From Hedera helix (lineage: Eukaryota > Streptophyta > Magnoliopsida > Apiales > Araliaceae), in assembly GCA_947179155.2 (NCBI GenBank), contig OX359278.1, positions 30,074,773-30,138,772 on the forward strand: a stretch of DNA of 64,000 bases. The letters run 5' to 3'. A program made the translations under genes and the position numbers. The notes beneath the pieces were generated by a model. The model saw nothing but the letters and a program-made list of their open reading frames with translations, did not search any database and had not been told where the DNA came from. Every line of letters begins with the position of its first letter. Within the stretch, counting starts at the first letter, position 1. Below, piece after piece: positions 24,114-36,884 of this stretch.

Positions 24114-24204
24114 AAATGGATGAAGATTCTCTTACAAAAGAAATTATTGGGACCATTGGAGATGTAGATTCCTACCAACTACCCGATGCCAAAGGTTACA
24201 GTAG
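24114..24204 (+). pseudogene. Predicted small coding exon, gene not recognised
   Basis: Acceptor TAG at 24111-24113, then ATG at 24116 and an open frame (MDEDSLTKEIIGTIGDVDSY, then QLPDAKGYSR) to a donor AG/GTAAGT at 24204/24205. Clean splice signals on both sides suggest a real exon, either of the element's own gene or of a captured one. The downstream intron was later hit by the LARD-related element. Confidence 0.45.
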
Positions 24205-24378
24205 GTAAGTGGGACTTCTTTTTCTTTTTCTTTTTTTCTTTTTTGGTTTTTTGATTTTTAAATATTTATGCAAGTTCTTTTTTGTGAATGATAGATGGAC
24301 CATTATACTAGGATCTTTGTCAAGAAAAGTATGTTCCAGTTTGACTTAATTATAAACTGATTAAAATTGAAGAACTAT

Positions 24379-27300
24379 TGTGACGCCCCCAAATCCGATT
24401 ACTTTGAACCTTAGACTTGGTACGTCACGATACAACATCTTCAAACATGATCTATAACTAATGCGAAAATATATAAACATAAATTGTTTATTTAAGAGTA
24501 TTCTATAATATTTCCCAAGGTTTCTAACCTTAACTTACACATATACCTCTAGATTCATAAAAAAGTTTACACAATTAACTTACATCGAATAACTAATCAG
24601 TTATCATGCATAACACAATAATATTGTCCTCCGCTTTTGTCTCCTTCTTTCCTCGAACATTCGTATTATTCTAAAATTTGTTATCATGATATAGCAAGAG
24701 TGAGCAACGACTTTGCTCAGCAAGTTTAAATACAATAACGATGTATCATGATTAAAAGAAAGAATAAGCTTTTGGATTTTCAACAATATAATAATTGTGA
24801 AATAGTACGAATCATAATTTCAATAATTGAATGGCTGAATCAATTAATGTTGAGTGTCAATAATGACCATGAATAAATTTTACTAAACCTTAGGATAATG
24901 AAGGTGATCAGCCTTTCATACTTGATAAACACATGCAACATGCACTATGTGCGAATCAACAATTTAAAGAGGAGGAATAATTATACAGAATTAAACCACT
25001 AGCATGCTTGAACATAATAATCTTGAGTTTGAGTTAGGAAACTTGCTCAATAAAATAATATATCCTGCTCGAATATAAATTGAGTAAGGTTTAGGGAACT
25101 TGCCTAATAGTCGATCTACAGCTAACTAGCTTTAAATAACTCTCTTTGAATGACTTAATATTAACAACATTGGTCTATTAATTAGCACTACGTAAAATTG
25201 TACAATTATGCGCTCAAATATGCTATTTATCTAGCAAATAAAAGTGACATAACAAATAATTTAATATACTATCATTAACCTATAAAATAATTAATCAATC
25301 TTAGGTTAATAATTTAATTAATTTATATCAATTTTCTCAAGTGTTAAACACTTATTAAACTATTAAACAATTTATTTTAATTGTTTAAACAAATGAGTTA
25401 AAAGACATTTTCTTTATTTCATAAAATCTAATTTCATTTAATTACTATTTAACATTAATTAAATAGTAAGAAATTAATTACCTTTAGTTATTATTTAATA
25501 ATAGATAATAACTTACTAGATTTATTTATTATTTAAAGTTAATCAAATAATAAATAATTATATTATATTATAAATAATCAAATACCCTTAGTTATTATTT
25601 AATAATAAATAATAACTAACTAACTAGATTCATTTATTATTTAAAGTTAATTAAATAATAAATAATCAAGTTATATAGTAAATAATCAAATATCATTAGT
25701 TATTATTTAATAATACATAATAACTAACTGGATTTATTTATTATTTAAAGTTAATCAAATAATAAATAATAAAATAATGAATCTTAGTTGTCTTTAATTA
25801 TTATTTAATAGTAATTAAATAATAATTAATTAATTTATCGTCCTTGTTTATTATTTAATATTAATTAAATAATAAATAATTAATTTAATCATAAATTTGG
25901 AAAATATAATATTAAACTAACTAGATTAATATTTAAAACATTTAAATATTAATCCTAAATACTTATTATATCCTCCAAACACTATCAATATTTATCTTAT
26001 ATTAATATAAGATTTTCCACCAATTTTCATAATTTTCTAACATTCATAGAATTTTCTATGAATTTCCATTATTTTTAAATAACCATAAAAATACAATAAA
26101 TATCTAAGCTCTTCAATAATTCACCAAAATTTTTTAGTAATTCAGAAATAATATCATAACACTACTGTAAAATAATTTTCAGAAAAAAAAAATAATTTTT
26201 CTGTAATTAAATTATAATTTTAAATGTGCTGAAAATTTTGAAAATCATAATAATTAGCCCGTTTATCCGAAAATTACTAATCTTATGTCCATTTCACATG
26301 AAATTTAATTCTCTACAACTTTCGAGTACAAAGTTTCTTCCAATTCTGCCTCTAATATAGAGAAACGGGCTTACTGAAAAGTTGGCCAGAAAATATTCTC
26401 CGGGCATCTTCTCCGGCGGAATAACAAGTTTTTCGGCGAGTTTCCGGGAATTTCTTGCCTAGATCTGTTTTTTTATATCTCACAGTGTCATACGTATGAT
26501 TAAAATTTATAATGGAACCCATCATTATCATGTTCTTAAAGCACATACATAAACCACATAATCATATAATCTCCTTCATGATTTCTAGCCTTATTCCTCC
26601 GGACCCTTCATGGTATTCACAGCAACAAATCAACACCCACAGCAACACAAGCATATGAAACAACTATGATATTAACTAGGAGTTTTAAGGTTAGTAAACA
26701 TTTTACCTCTTTTAAAATATTAGAGTTCTTGCTTGCTATGGAACTTGATTAAAGTTGATTGAAACTCCTTCTAGGCTGCTGTAACCCACCAGATTCGTCT
26801 CTCTATAACTCTCTAATAAGTTTGCTTAGTTGCTTGATATTATTCTTGGATGCTATTCTCCTTCTCTCTGGTGTCTCTTTCCTTCTTTATGTTCCGCTCA
26901 CTTGTTTAGGAAATGAAATGGGAGGCACAAATTGGCTGCTTAAGGCTGAGTAATTCCTTCCCCCTCCGAATACACCCTCCTTTCCACAGCTTTAACCCTG
27001 ATACTTGACCTCTATGTAAGAAGCTTTGCACAGCCCCTACAAGAGCCCTAGTGTTAGTCTACAATATCACATTACGAGCTACAACCCCGAACAGCTACAC
27101 TACCCTCTTAGTGCTGTCAATTCCGTCCCTTTCTTGTCCCCTTGGCGTCCCAAATTAATAGTCCCAAGCTGAACAATTAGCCTAACATAAAACCCCAAAG
27201 TTTGGGCTGATTTATTTGGGTTATACATAGACAATTGACTACTTTAGTTTGGCTGAAACAACCCACATTTAACCCCAAGGGCTGCCGAATTGGGGTTAGG

Positions 27301-29036
27301 AGTATAAGGCTGGATCATTACATACACCCTTGATCAAAACTATGATATTTGGGCTGCTAAAATATTTACCCAAACATAATAAACTCTTGGGCCTTTCATA
27401 AATCTCATGGTTAGAATTATAACTAATTTGGGTATACAGCCAATCAGAGTTACCAAATGAATTGACACATAATTCATACTAATTTGATAATTAATAATTT
27501 GGATACAAATATCATTATCCAGCATTATTCCAAAATATATAAATTAAACTTAGTGTTTAATTAATTATCACCTTAACTTAGCCTTTTAAAGGCTCATTTT
27601 TAGGACATTAATTAAATAATCTAAATTTACCTAATACCCATGAAATTAATCAATTAATTCACATGGTTCTAAATTTTAAAACAGTGAGTTTCAGTATTTA
27701 ATTAGCACACTTCATATCCTTGGGCTAATTTAATTTATTTCCATAAAATATAATCCGATAAATCCCAATTAGATCCCTTGGGCTTATTATGTAATAACTT
27801 CACCATAGTAATTAAAGCTTTGTAATTAGTTAATTATCACTAATAAAATACCTTAATTAAATATATCATTTAATTAAGTATTTTGTTATACCCACCTATA
27901 AGATCATCAATTTAAGTTTTTTAATAAATAACTCAAATTGATTAGCTACTCATGCAATTAAATGATTTAACTACCTATCAAAACCAATTATCAAATTGAA
28001 CGTACAATTATATTATTGTATATTCTCATCTTATTCCATAATTAAATTACATACATAATAATTTAAATTTTTCCCACTGATTGCACAATAATTATTTAAG
28101 TAACATAATTATGACTATTGTCAATTAAAATTAGAATTTAGCTAGGTTGGGTTTATAAGTTCAAACCCCATAATTCATAACCCACAAGGTAAATTAATAA
28201 CTTGAGTTTCAAAATAATTATCTCGCATTGTTCCAAAATAGCATAATTAATTTTTGGGCTTAATTAATTACGTCCCAAACTTGGCCTTTAAGGGCCCACA
28301 ATTAAATTATTAATTTAAATAGCCTACATTTAGATCATAACTCATGAATTAAGTTAGATAAATTAATTCATGAAACCTTCTCTTTCGTTCCCTAATTAAT
28401 TCAATTATTTGGATTAACTACGTACACATCTCCTTCTGTTCTTGATCACACGTAAATTTCACTATTTAAGCCATGTTGGCTTTCCTTTTTAAATTTTATT
28501 TAAATATACATTTATAAAAATTATACCTTCATCTTCTCACATCGCTAAAATAAACATTTAGTTCATATACCTCATTTAATTTAAATTAAATATTACACAA
28601 ATTTTTCTGGTCATTACAAATGCAAGGATTCAAGTTAGTTATATACATAACTTAACTTTTATGTCGCATCTAAGGATTTAAATTATTAAATCACTTGACG
28701 TCCTTCCTCACTCCTTAATTAATTAACTTAACTGGATTAATTAGGCAACTCTTCACATCTTTCATAATTCATTTAATCACCTCTACACCTTTTCTATACT
28801 CTAAACTTAGGTTTTTAATTTTAAGCCTTTATTTTCTTTTAAAATTTTATTTAAAAGAAGTTTTGTCAATATTCGGGTTATCACATTCACCAATTCTTCT
28901 AAGAATTTCGTCCTCGAAATTACAGCACACATATTTCTACTTATTCCATTCACCAAAACTAGGTTTTATCTCAACCTTTAATTAATCATATTTGATTTTT
29001 TGTTTTACAAATCTCGTAAATATATAGGGTATTACA
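24379..29036 (-). mobile_element. LARD-related LTR element, internally deleted (near-solo LTR)
   Basis: Starts TGTGACGCCCCCAAATCC, ends GGGTATTACA, and has a perfect TSD ACTAT (24374-24378 and 29037-29041). Layout and short words match the LARD LTR: AGCAAGAGTGAGCA near the start, an AT-rich TAATAATTAAT stretch, and ATATTCGGGTTATCACATT near the end. An LTR end plus polypurine context appears at about 28877-28910, followed by internal-like TTTCGTCCTCGAAATTACAGCAC. A second LTR-end-like segment runs 28957-29036. The likely structure is one LTR, a stub of internal DNA and the tip of the other LTR, left by a deletion. No coding sequence. Confidence 0.75.
25260..25930. repeat. AT-rich TTATTATTTAA repeats inside the deleted LARD-related LTR
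   Basis: Repeated TTATTATTTAATA...AATTAAATAATAAATAA modules, several nearly palindromic (for example at 25490-25560, 25590-25660 and 25700-25770, about 110 bp apart). The matching AT-rich block in the LARD LTRs lies at 100-1000 and 14140-15010. Confidence 0.7.
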
Positions 29037-29041
29037 ACTAT

Positions 29042-30152
29042 AACTTGAGTTTTAGATTGGGTTGGTTAGCTACATATTTCAATTAGATGAAAATCAATAG
29101 TTGATAGCCTTGTATCGGTAGAATAATAATTTATCTCAAAATGGTTCTACTTGCAGAAAGATCCTTATAAGATGTGTCTCTATGAACCTACCTCTTCTTT
29201 AATTCCAATTGCGGTTCTTTGTTTCATACTAGTGAATTTGAACCTCAAACTTCCTTCATTTCAATATCATCAATTCAAATGCTACTTAGAAGATTTTTGG
29301 CATCTATGCATTTAATTTTTTATGACTCGAATAATCATTCTAGATGAACCTGTATATGCATTAAAATGAAGATGTTTGTTCTCCTTCAGCCATTTTCCTA
29401 GCTAATGATGATCAATTTTACTTATGCTTCTTACTCTCTATTATGATCTCAAACTCTTGCATATAATCCCTTCTTTTTCTTTTCTCTTCTTTATTCTCTT
29501 TTCTTGTTGGCTTGGTGGGTTGGTTTGTGTCGATCCAAAACGTCTGCTTATATTGCTGAAAAGACGACGAGCACTCTTTTTACATACAGAGAGAGTAGTT
29601 CCCAAAATTTTCACCAAGGGAATGGTATTCTTGTTTCTGGACATATGGAATATGTGTTCCCAAAATACTAGTGGTCCTTGAGTGTGTCTCTCCCTCATGC
29701 AGAGAAGATGCCAACTCAGTCCTTTCAAGGAGTACCTCTTTAAGTTAAAACATTTGCTCAACACATAATATATTACAAACTCATGTTTGTAATCAGTAAG
29801 GGATGTTTATCTTCCCAGGGCTAAAATGATTGGTTTTTTGTATCATAGCATCATAGTCAATGATTTTTTCTGGTACTTTCAGTTTATTACGACACTTATT
29901 GGGAGTTAAAGAAGAAGAAAGACAACAGAGGCGTGAAGAGATATTACCAACAAGGTGACATTCTTTTATCTTAGCATACACATTGACCTGAATTTTGATT
30001 AGTAGCTAGTGTGCAAAGTGAGATTTCATCATAGTATCACAGGCCTCAGCTATTGCAGCTGTTCATTGCTCAACTCTCACTTTTCTATATATTTTTTCCT
30101 GGTAATTCATGAGACTGAACTGCAACTACACATACTCTCATACTACCTCAGA

Positions 30153-30209
<57 letters not shown>

Positions 30210-30558
30210 ATTCCAATCAAACACCAACTATTTCTTTTCTGCCAAACATTATCCTACAGTCTTATGGTGATTGGAATGCGCTTTCACTAAAATTTGACTT
30301 CTTGAAACCCAATGAGGAGTGGATGAATGGCAGAAGCCTTGAAGGAACATAAAAAATTGCTAGTACCAATCCTCACACTTAAGGCCAAGCTTACCTATTC
30401 CAAAAATTATTAGTTCATTAATTTTTTTTAGAAACTTATATCCTGAAAGCTTTTCTATCAAAGTTGAAATTTTCATTTATTGGGAATTTTTTGGCCATAT
30501 TTGTTGTTTCTATTCATGCATTCCCAATTCATTTAAGCCTTGATTTTTTTTCCTTCAG
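29042..30558 (+). other. CACTA 1 interior upstream of the VIP exons; no gene recognised
   Basis: Intron-like sequence of moderate AT content. A short purine-rich block near 29905-29940 could be exonic, but it is closed by stops in all frames I tried. It contains a TA microsatellite. Confidence 0.5.
30156..30207. repeat. (TA)n microsatellite
   Basis: About 52 bp of pure TA repeat within an intron-like part of CACTA 1. Confidence 0.97.
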
Positions 30559-31429
30559 GTTGGTAACCGGTCAAGTGAGTTTCATCAAGAGGTAAGAAGA
30601 GTGAGACGTGAAGGTTCATATTTGCACGAGGAGTTTATGCTAACTGGAGGGATAGATATGAAGGTTGTCTAATTTATGATCTTGTAGCTCCATCTATGGA
30701 TTTATCTATTTCCCAAGTATTAGATAATGAAAGCATGTGTTATTCTTCTTTGCTCATCCCTAAAGTAGTAATTCTATTGCGTTGAATTCTTGAGAACATT
30801 TATGAATCAACAGCTGTTTTAGGTTGTTAAGAAAAAAATTCTGGTTTATTGTACTTTAAAGCAACGCATTATGTTTTACAAGCATACATTAATAGTGCAC
30901 GCCATTGTGAATATATTGACAATCAAAACAAGTGGCAGCAATCCGTTCAGTGTTTGGTACTTATGTTTCTTATATCTGTCAGGTTTTATGAATTTTTATC
31001 TATGATGGTTATATGCTCTGCTCTCTTTTCTTGGTAAAGTTTAACCTAATTTACATTTTTTTTACATTCAACTTTGACAAAGATTGCCTGAAATTATCTT
31101 CATGTTATTGTAGGTTTATACAGTGGGCCCTAAATATGCACATGCGGAGACAAGGTGGAGGCAAGGAAGTCTCTTGTTGTTATGAGAAATCCAGATGGAA
31201 AAGAAGTAAATACTTTTTACATTTAAAATTAGTTTTCAAGATGTATCGAAAACACATTTTCATGTTTAAACTTTGCCAAGCAATGCACATGCTATTGAGT
31301 TTGAAGTGCATTTGAACTGCATCTGAGGTTTTTATCTTTGTCAGGTCAAATATCTTGCGCTACTCACTCCTACTGAGAAGCAGATGCCAAGGGATGTTTG
31401 CATTGCATTTAGTCAATCAGTAAGTAAGT
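30559..31429 (+). pseudogene. Three exons of a VIP-type inositol-pyrophosphate kinase (PPIP5K) gene, captured and broken
   Basis: Exon A 30559-30663 (VGNRSSEFHQEVRRVRREGS, then EEFMLTGG), exon B 31114-31205 (VYTVGPKYAHAE ... MRNPDGKE) and exon C 31345-31429 (LLTPTEKQMPRDVCIAF) match consecutive parts of the N-terminal ATP-grasp kinase domain of plant VIP1/VIP2. These enzymes phosphorylate InsP6/InsP7 to inositol pyrophosphates. Each exon has AG acceptor and GT donor signals and all are phase 0, so it was captured as genomic DNA with introns. Exon B has an extra 11 bp or so around 31147-31160, which looks like a local duplication, and lacks about four codons after it, so the frame is destroyed. 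The rest of the kinase and the phosphatase-like domain are absent. It is a non-functional fragment. Confidence 0.85.
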
Positions 31430-32719
31430 TTTTTACCTTAAGATAATTCTGGTCATTGTTAAAGATGTCAACTTTATGCTAAATCTCGTATAATAGCTGT
31501 GGTCTCAAGTGTTAAAGGTTCATTACGATAATTGTCATTATTTATTTTTTCACTTCTGAAGTTATATTATCTAGAGTGCTATTTGTTGTGCCCTGCCCCT
31601 TTTGTTAATCTCATTCAGTCCCCCACCACTCTTCTTTTTCTTTGCATCATATGTGTTGTTTCTCTGCATTGGAAGAATTACTAATTACCTAGATGTGTAA
31701 CTTTTTAATACAACAAGATTAAGCTATGTAACCTTGATTGTGCTCTCTCAGTTTCTTTTGTTTCCCATTCACTGTATTCAATTTTATTAGGTTAATTATT
31801 TGTGCTTGCATAAAGTTGGTTAATAGTTCTATGATATAAACATCATTGTCCAATGTCTTAGGATACTTACGGAGGTGGTTGAGCATTCATAGTAGCAGCA
31901 ATGAGTCTACTTTGTATCCAAAGGAAAGAAGCGTCACCAATTTGAAATAGGTAAATATACAGTTTAAATCTGTTTACAGTTTTTTTAGTTTATTCTAGGC
32001 CTAGGAAAAGCTTGTCCAACCATATATTTTATATGTTTTAATTAGGTATGATCATGGGTGCAGCAGTCTCAACCGTTTATTATAACCTGATAAAGTGATT
32101 TTATATTAGTATGGATCGGATAGCTAGTTTAAAGACTTTGCTTTGCAGTGTTTGGCATTAAGCAATTTAAGAATGAGTATCAATTTACTTCTCAAATGAT
32201 GGTTACCATATTGGTCATACTGTAGTCTTTTAAGTTAAACGAATATTTTGTTTTTGGGCTAATTTGCTTGTGTTTTCTTGTGCTTATTAGAAATCTAACT
32301 TAATCTGAAATTTTATTGAGATAATTTGAAAAATATTTTGTTTTTGGTTCTGTTTGGTTGACACAGCTCATACATACCCGGGTTTTTTCTCCATGGATGG
32401 TTATCTTGTCCTTAAGCAGATGCTTAAATTAGTCACATGAGGTGAAGTCTCACAGTTGTTCTATGGTTGAAGCCAGAAGCTTTAACTGGTTGATATCCAT
32501 TTTCCTCGTCAGGAGCAAAATGGTGGGTAGATCCTCGGTTACATATGAAACCAATACCATGAATGATATTATCATTTCTCTTTTCGTAAATTGTGATGTA
32601 TATGTTCGATTTTAAGAGTTGATTTGAACTTCTAGTTTGTAATATTTCATAGAATGTTAACATTAATTGTCACATACATAATTGATGTGTAATGATATTT
32701 GTAATAATATTATTCTGTT
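31430..32719 (+). other. CACTA 1 interior downstream of the VIP exons; unassigned
   Basis: AT-rich intron-like sequence. A possible exon near 31862-31950 ends in a donor-like GTAAATA, but its frame is unrecognised and does not match the next VIP exon. Nothing else can be supported. Confidence 0.4.
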
Positions 32720-33175
32720 TTGATCAATGTTTTTAGACCCGAACAGATCATCGAATTGAAAAGGGTACCGGGTGAATGAATCACTGGTCCAACCAGTGGT
32801 CGAACCGTTATTGAACTGATGACGTAATAAATACCTAAAAATATATACTATTAATAATTAATACATTTTTAAAACATCTAATTTTTTGTAAGTTAAAATA
32901 TAGTAAAATAATGTTATAATATTAGTAAAAATATCTAATTTTTAAAATAAAAATATTTTTGTACCAAGAAAAATTATTATAAAATACCTTAAAACCGGGT
33001 CAATTAACCAATTTTACTGGTTGAACCACCGGCTTGACCGATGGTCAACCGGGTTTTGACTAGGTCGGTGAAAACCAATTTTTTGAGCTAAATTCAACCG
33101 ATGTGCCGACCGGTATTGATATTTTTTCTGATGGACTGCCTGGTTTAATAACCAAGGTTTTGATTATGTTTTATT
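32720..33175. mobile_element. Possible MITE with degenerate terminal inverted repeats
   Basis: About 450 bp with inverted GC-richer ends around an AT-rich middle. GACCCGAACAGATCATCGAA near 32738 is roughly mirrored by CCGGTATTGAT...GATGGACTGCCTGG near 33108-33148, and CCGGT/ACCGG words are frequent. Terminal TSDs are not clear. It resembles non-autonomous DNA transposon fossils, but the family is not established. Confidence 0.4.
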
Positions 33176-33229
33176 TTATTAAGTTTTAGTATTAAAATTA
33201 TTTGGATGTGAAAAATTTTAAAAACAAAA

Positions 33230-33638
33230 ATTTGTGAAAAAAAATGTTTTTAATTCTGAGACGGATTTAGAGATTGAATTTGAAACTAATTTTATTTTCA
33301 TTGCTAACGTTTGAGACGAAAATGAAATGTCAAAATATATTTTTCTCATGCCAAAACTTTTAGAGATAGAATTGAGACGACAATTTTTCGTCTCAAACTG
33401 TAAAAAAAAAATGGTGCTAATGTGTCTTGCCAAAATTGAAACCCATAAAAGTAGTTTCAAAATGTAGCTCCCCATAGGTCAAGTTGATAGGGAGAAATTG
33501 CATTTTGAGACAGAAATATTCAATTTCCAAATATTTTTTTAGACGAATTTTGAGAAGAGCAAAATTAGTGACACGACTTATTGACATGAATTTTGAGACG
33601 AATAAAATCCTTCTCAAATTAACTTTTGAGATGGATTC
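33230..33638 (+). repeat. Right subterminal repeat region of CACTA 1 (first part)
   Basis: Repeated GAGACGGA, GAGACGAA and CGTCTCAAA words, as in the left end. It is interrupted at 33639 by the SIRE-like element and resumes at 54299 with AGAGGCGGATTTG and the terminal CACTA motif. Confidence 0.7.
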
Positions 33639-36634
33639 TGTTAGTTCCCGTGGACACAATAATGATATAGAAGGGGGGGGGGGTTGAATGGATCATTAAA
33701 ACTTTTTCCATTTATAAAAAAAGCATATTAGTTATAAATGATGGGATCAATTCAAGCACAACGGATTATATTTTTAAAAACCCCTTAAAGATATATGAGT
33801 CAGTTTTCAATAGTGTGTTAATCTACAGTATGGGTGATAACAGATTTAACAGTTATAGTGCAAAAGTGTAAAAGACATAAAGTAAATGACACAAGAGATT
33901 TAAGTGGTTCGGAGATTGAACAACTCCTACTCCACTCTTCTACTTTGACAAGTAGGAAATTCATTAAGGTTTAGTCCTCCGGACTAGGACACTCTTGCCC
34001 TCATCAAATCCAACAGACTTGGTTTCTTCAGTCACATTAAGACTAGGACACTCTTGCCCTCATCAAAGCCAGCAGCTTTGGGACTGTAGACTAAGCCAAG
34101 CAGACTTAGAATCTCTTGTACCCTTCGGTACTCAACAAGTCCAGCAGACTTGATTTCTTTAGTTCTCTATGTCGAGAAACTATGACCCTCATTAAGTCCA
34201 GCAGACTTGAGTTGTTTGTTTGTTGGGTTGTGCTGCTAAGTAGAACATTTGCTCTTCTTCATCTTTAGGTACTTAGCAGCTGCTTGTGATCAACCTTTGA
34301 ATGCTGCTGATATTTGTCGTTGATGTTCCTATTCTTTCTGTATTCAGCAACTACCCATGATCACCCGAAATGTACTGCTGAGTTCTTTCAATAAGCTTTT
34401 TGCTCAGCAGTTGTGTTGAACACTTAGCTTGTATTTCACACAGAATTCCATTCTGTATTCTTCTTTTCTCAAAGTGTTCTTGGCTTCTTTGATCATTCGA
34501 TTCTTAGCTCATATGCCAGCCCTTCGGCATTTTTCGTTTTTGTCTTGGTGAAGCTTCTCAACCTTTCGGTCGTGTATGTATTGTTCTTGCTTGTTCACCC
34601 CACTTTTTCTTTTTCCTGATTTGCTCTTTTTGTAGATCTTTGAATTATCTTTCAGTTACAGATCTCCCTGATACAAATCTTTCTGTAGCAAATCCTTCCG
34701 TTGAAGCATTTTTAGTTTCAGACTTCTTTATGAATACTTTATTCATTTAGTCAGAGTGTTAGTGCTCTGCAGATTCAGACTTGTTGACTTGTCTTCTTTA
34801 ACCCTGGAGAGAGATGTCAGTCTTGGGTTCTTCCCAGTCTTCATAGAGTGGACAGGTCTTTTGGTAGAATATGATCGTTGAGACACAGTCTACTGATTTC
34901 TTGAGCCTGATGCATGATACTAGAAGTCTTTGCTCTGACACTCAGCACGCATAAGTCAGTATTCTGACATTTCTGACTTCTTCTATAGCAGATGCCATAG
35001 AAGTGTTGACGTGGATGTTTCTGAAGTAATTAACAACTCATTTTGAGATTACTGACTTAAGTGCTTAGATGTCTTCAATCCTAGTTGGCACTTAAGTACT
35101 CGACGATTAATCCAGTTGTAGCTACTTGCTTCTGATCGTTGAGTCATCTGCTGGTTCTGCTATGTAGCTCTACGATCTTGTCTGTCGTAGGCTTCTGATC
35201 GTTGAGTCATTTGTTGGTTCTGCTATGTAGCTCTACGAACTTGTCTGTCGTAGGCTTCTGTGTAGATCAGAGAGTGATTGACTTTATTAACTCTACGATT
35301 TTATCCGAGCCTTGCAGGCCTGACGATATGCTTCTCATGCTTCGTGATCTTCATTGTGCTTTATGTATATAGAACATAAGTCTATGATCTGGTTTAAGCT
35401 TTAACAGATGATTTTTTATCATAGAGGATTGCTCTATGAACTTCAAGCTTGCTCTAACTGCTTGGTTCTATATGTCATGGAGGACTGCTCTATGATCCTT
35501 TAGGTGCCAGATCTTTATTGTAGATGATTGCTCTACGAACTTTTAGTTGCATTTTCTGCTGTATAATCAAATGTTGTTTATGACAGGTAGCATTTGAATA
35601 TCTTCAGCTTGATTGCTTTGAACGTTGTACATCTGAACTTGCTTTATCATTTTACGACTTAGCTTTGCAAAATTTCGATCTGACTTGTGGTGTAAGTCGT
35701 AGTGCAATCGTAGAGTTATGATTTGAACTGCTCTATGATATCAGTCCAGACTAGATGCTGTAGATGTACGAGATTTTCATTCAGTTTGTTTAACAGCTCA
35801 AGGACAGCCTACTGAATAATCTTTATGAGGATTGTTGTCATGATTCTGAATACTCATGTAAAGGTTGCTCTTTGATTCTGCTTGGTTCGTAGACAAGATT
35901 AGGAGAATCGTAGAATGACTGTCTATACGGACTCTACGATCCCGAGAGTTAGCCCTACGATGCTGAGACAACTCTACGATCTGCCGAGAGGACTCTTCAA
36001 TTTTTCGAGCCTTATTCTGCGTTTACCAGGCAGACTCTACGATCTTCCTAGGAGACTCTACGATCTTCCTTTGAGTGATTTCATAAGACTTCTATCTGAA
36101 TGACACTTCACTTCTCAATCAGTCTTTGCTGATGGAGTTGGTGCTTGGATCTTCTGTTTGCTTGTCGGTCATTCAGGGTCTTCATACTGATTATCTTTAA
36201 GTAGACACTCTATGATTCTGCTTTGGAAATGTGAGCGTATGACTGGCTATGCTGATGGCTTGCAGACTCTACGATCGTGAGTGTAGTCTGCGATTCTTGC
36301 TTTAACTCTCTTGCCAGACTGTTGTTCTTTTCGGTCGATCAGGCCTATCTATTACAATTTAAGATCAACCTAACAAGTTTGATCTTTCTATATATATAGT
36401 CCTTGTACATAGTGATCTTTTGAAGGACTATACAATGCTATTATCTCATATGAGATCAACTTAACAAATTTGACCTCGTCAATCTAAGTCCTTAGAACAT
36501 AATTTTTATTAACTATTAAGGACTTTACATCTTTCATTAATGCAGACATGTTTGCATATTGATTCATTTATCTTTTAAAACACATCATCAAATCTTATAA
36601 TAGAGAAATAACATTCACATACATATTCCAAATA
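33639..36634 (-). repeat. 3' LTR of the SIRE-like element
   Basis: On the plus strand it starts TGTTAGTTCCCGTGG, includes an 11-base G run (33673-33683), and ends ATTCCAAATA, so the minus-strand LTR begins TA instead of the usual TG, as does the other copy. It carries at least eight CTCTACGATC-type words, some in a near-tandem of about 64 bp at 35120-35250. Confidence 0.9.
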
Positions 36635-36660
36635 ATCTCCCCCTATTTGATGATGACAAA
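36635..36660 (-). promoter_or_regulatory. Polypurine tract of the SIRE-like element
   Basis: Minus strand reads GTCATCATCAAATAGGGGGA followed by GAT and then the LTR. This extended context is characteristic of SIRE-type copia elements. Confidence 0.8.
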
Positions 36661-36884
36661 ACAACAATACTAGATGCTTATGCATTTGATGAATGAATCT
36701 TAAGATACAATGAACTACTGTATTACTAGAGCAGAAAATGTGAATGTCATTGATGAAAGCTTAAATACAGATTACACGATATCCTAAATACTGGATCCAG
36801 ATCATACTAGTTCAGTTTGAGATGTACCTTCCTTTGTACTTGTAAGTCTTCTATATGATTTTCATGTTATTACTGCTCATGACT
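36661..36884 (-). other. 3' non-coding region of the SIRE-like element
   Basis: Short AT-rich segment between the natural stop of the reading frame (TGA at 36885-36887) and the polypurine tract. Nothing else is seen. Confidence 0.5.

Noticed and set aside
30009..30290. Frame of 93 codons with a YIYIYI run
   Set aside because: It is produced by reading through the TA microsatellite, with no similarity outside it.
35915..36103. Small frame with repeated LYDLP words, also at 53574-53762
   Set aside because: It is the translation of the repeated CTCTACGATC word inside the LTR and is not a conserved protein.
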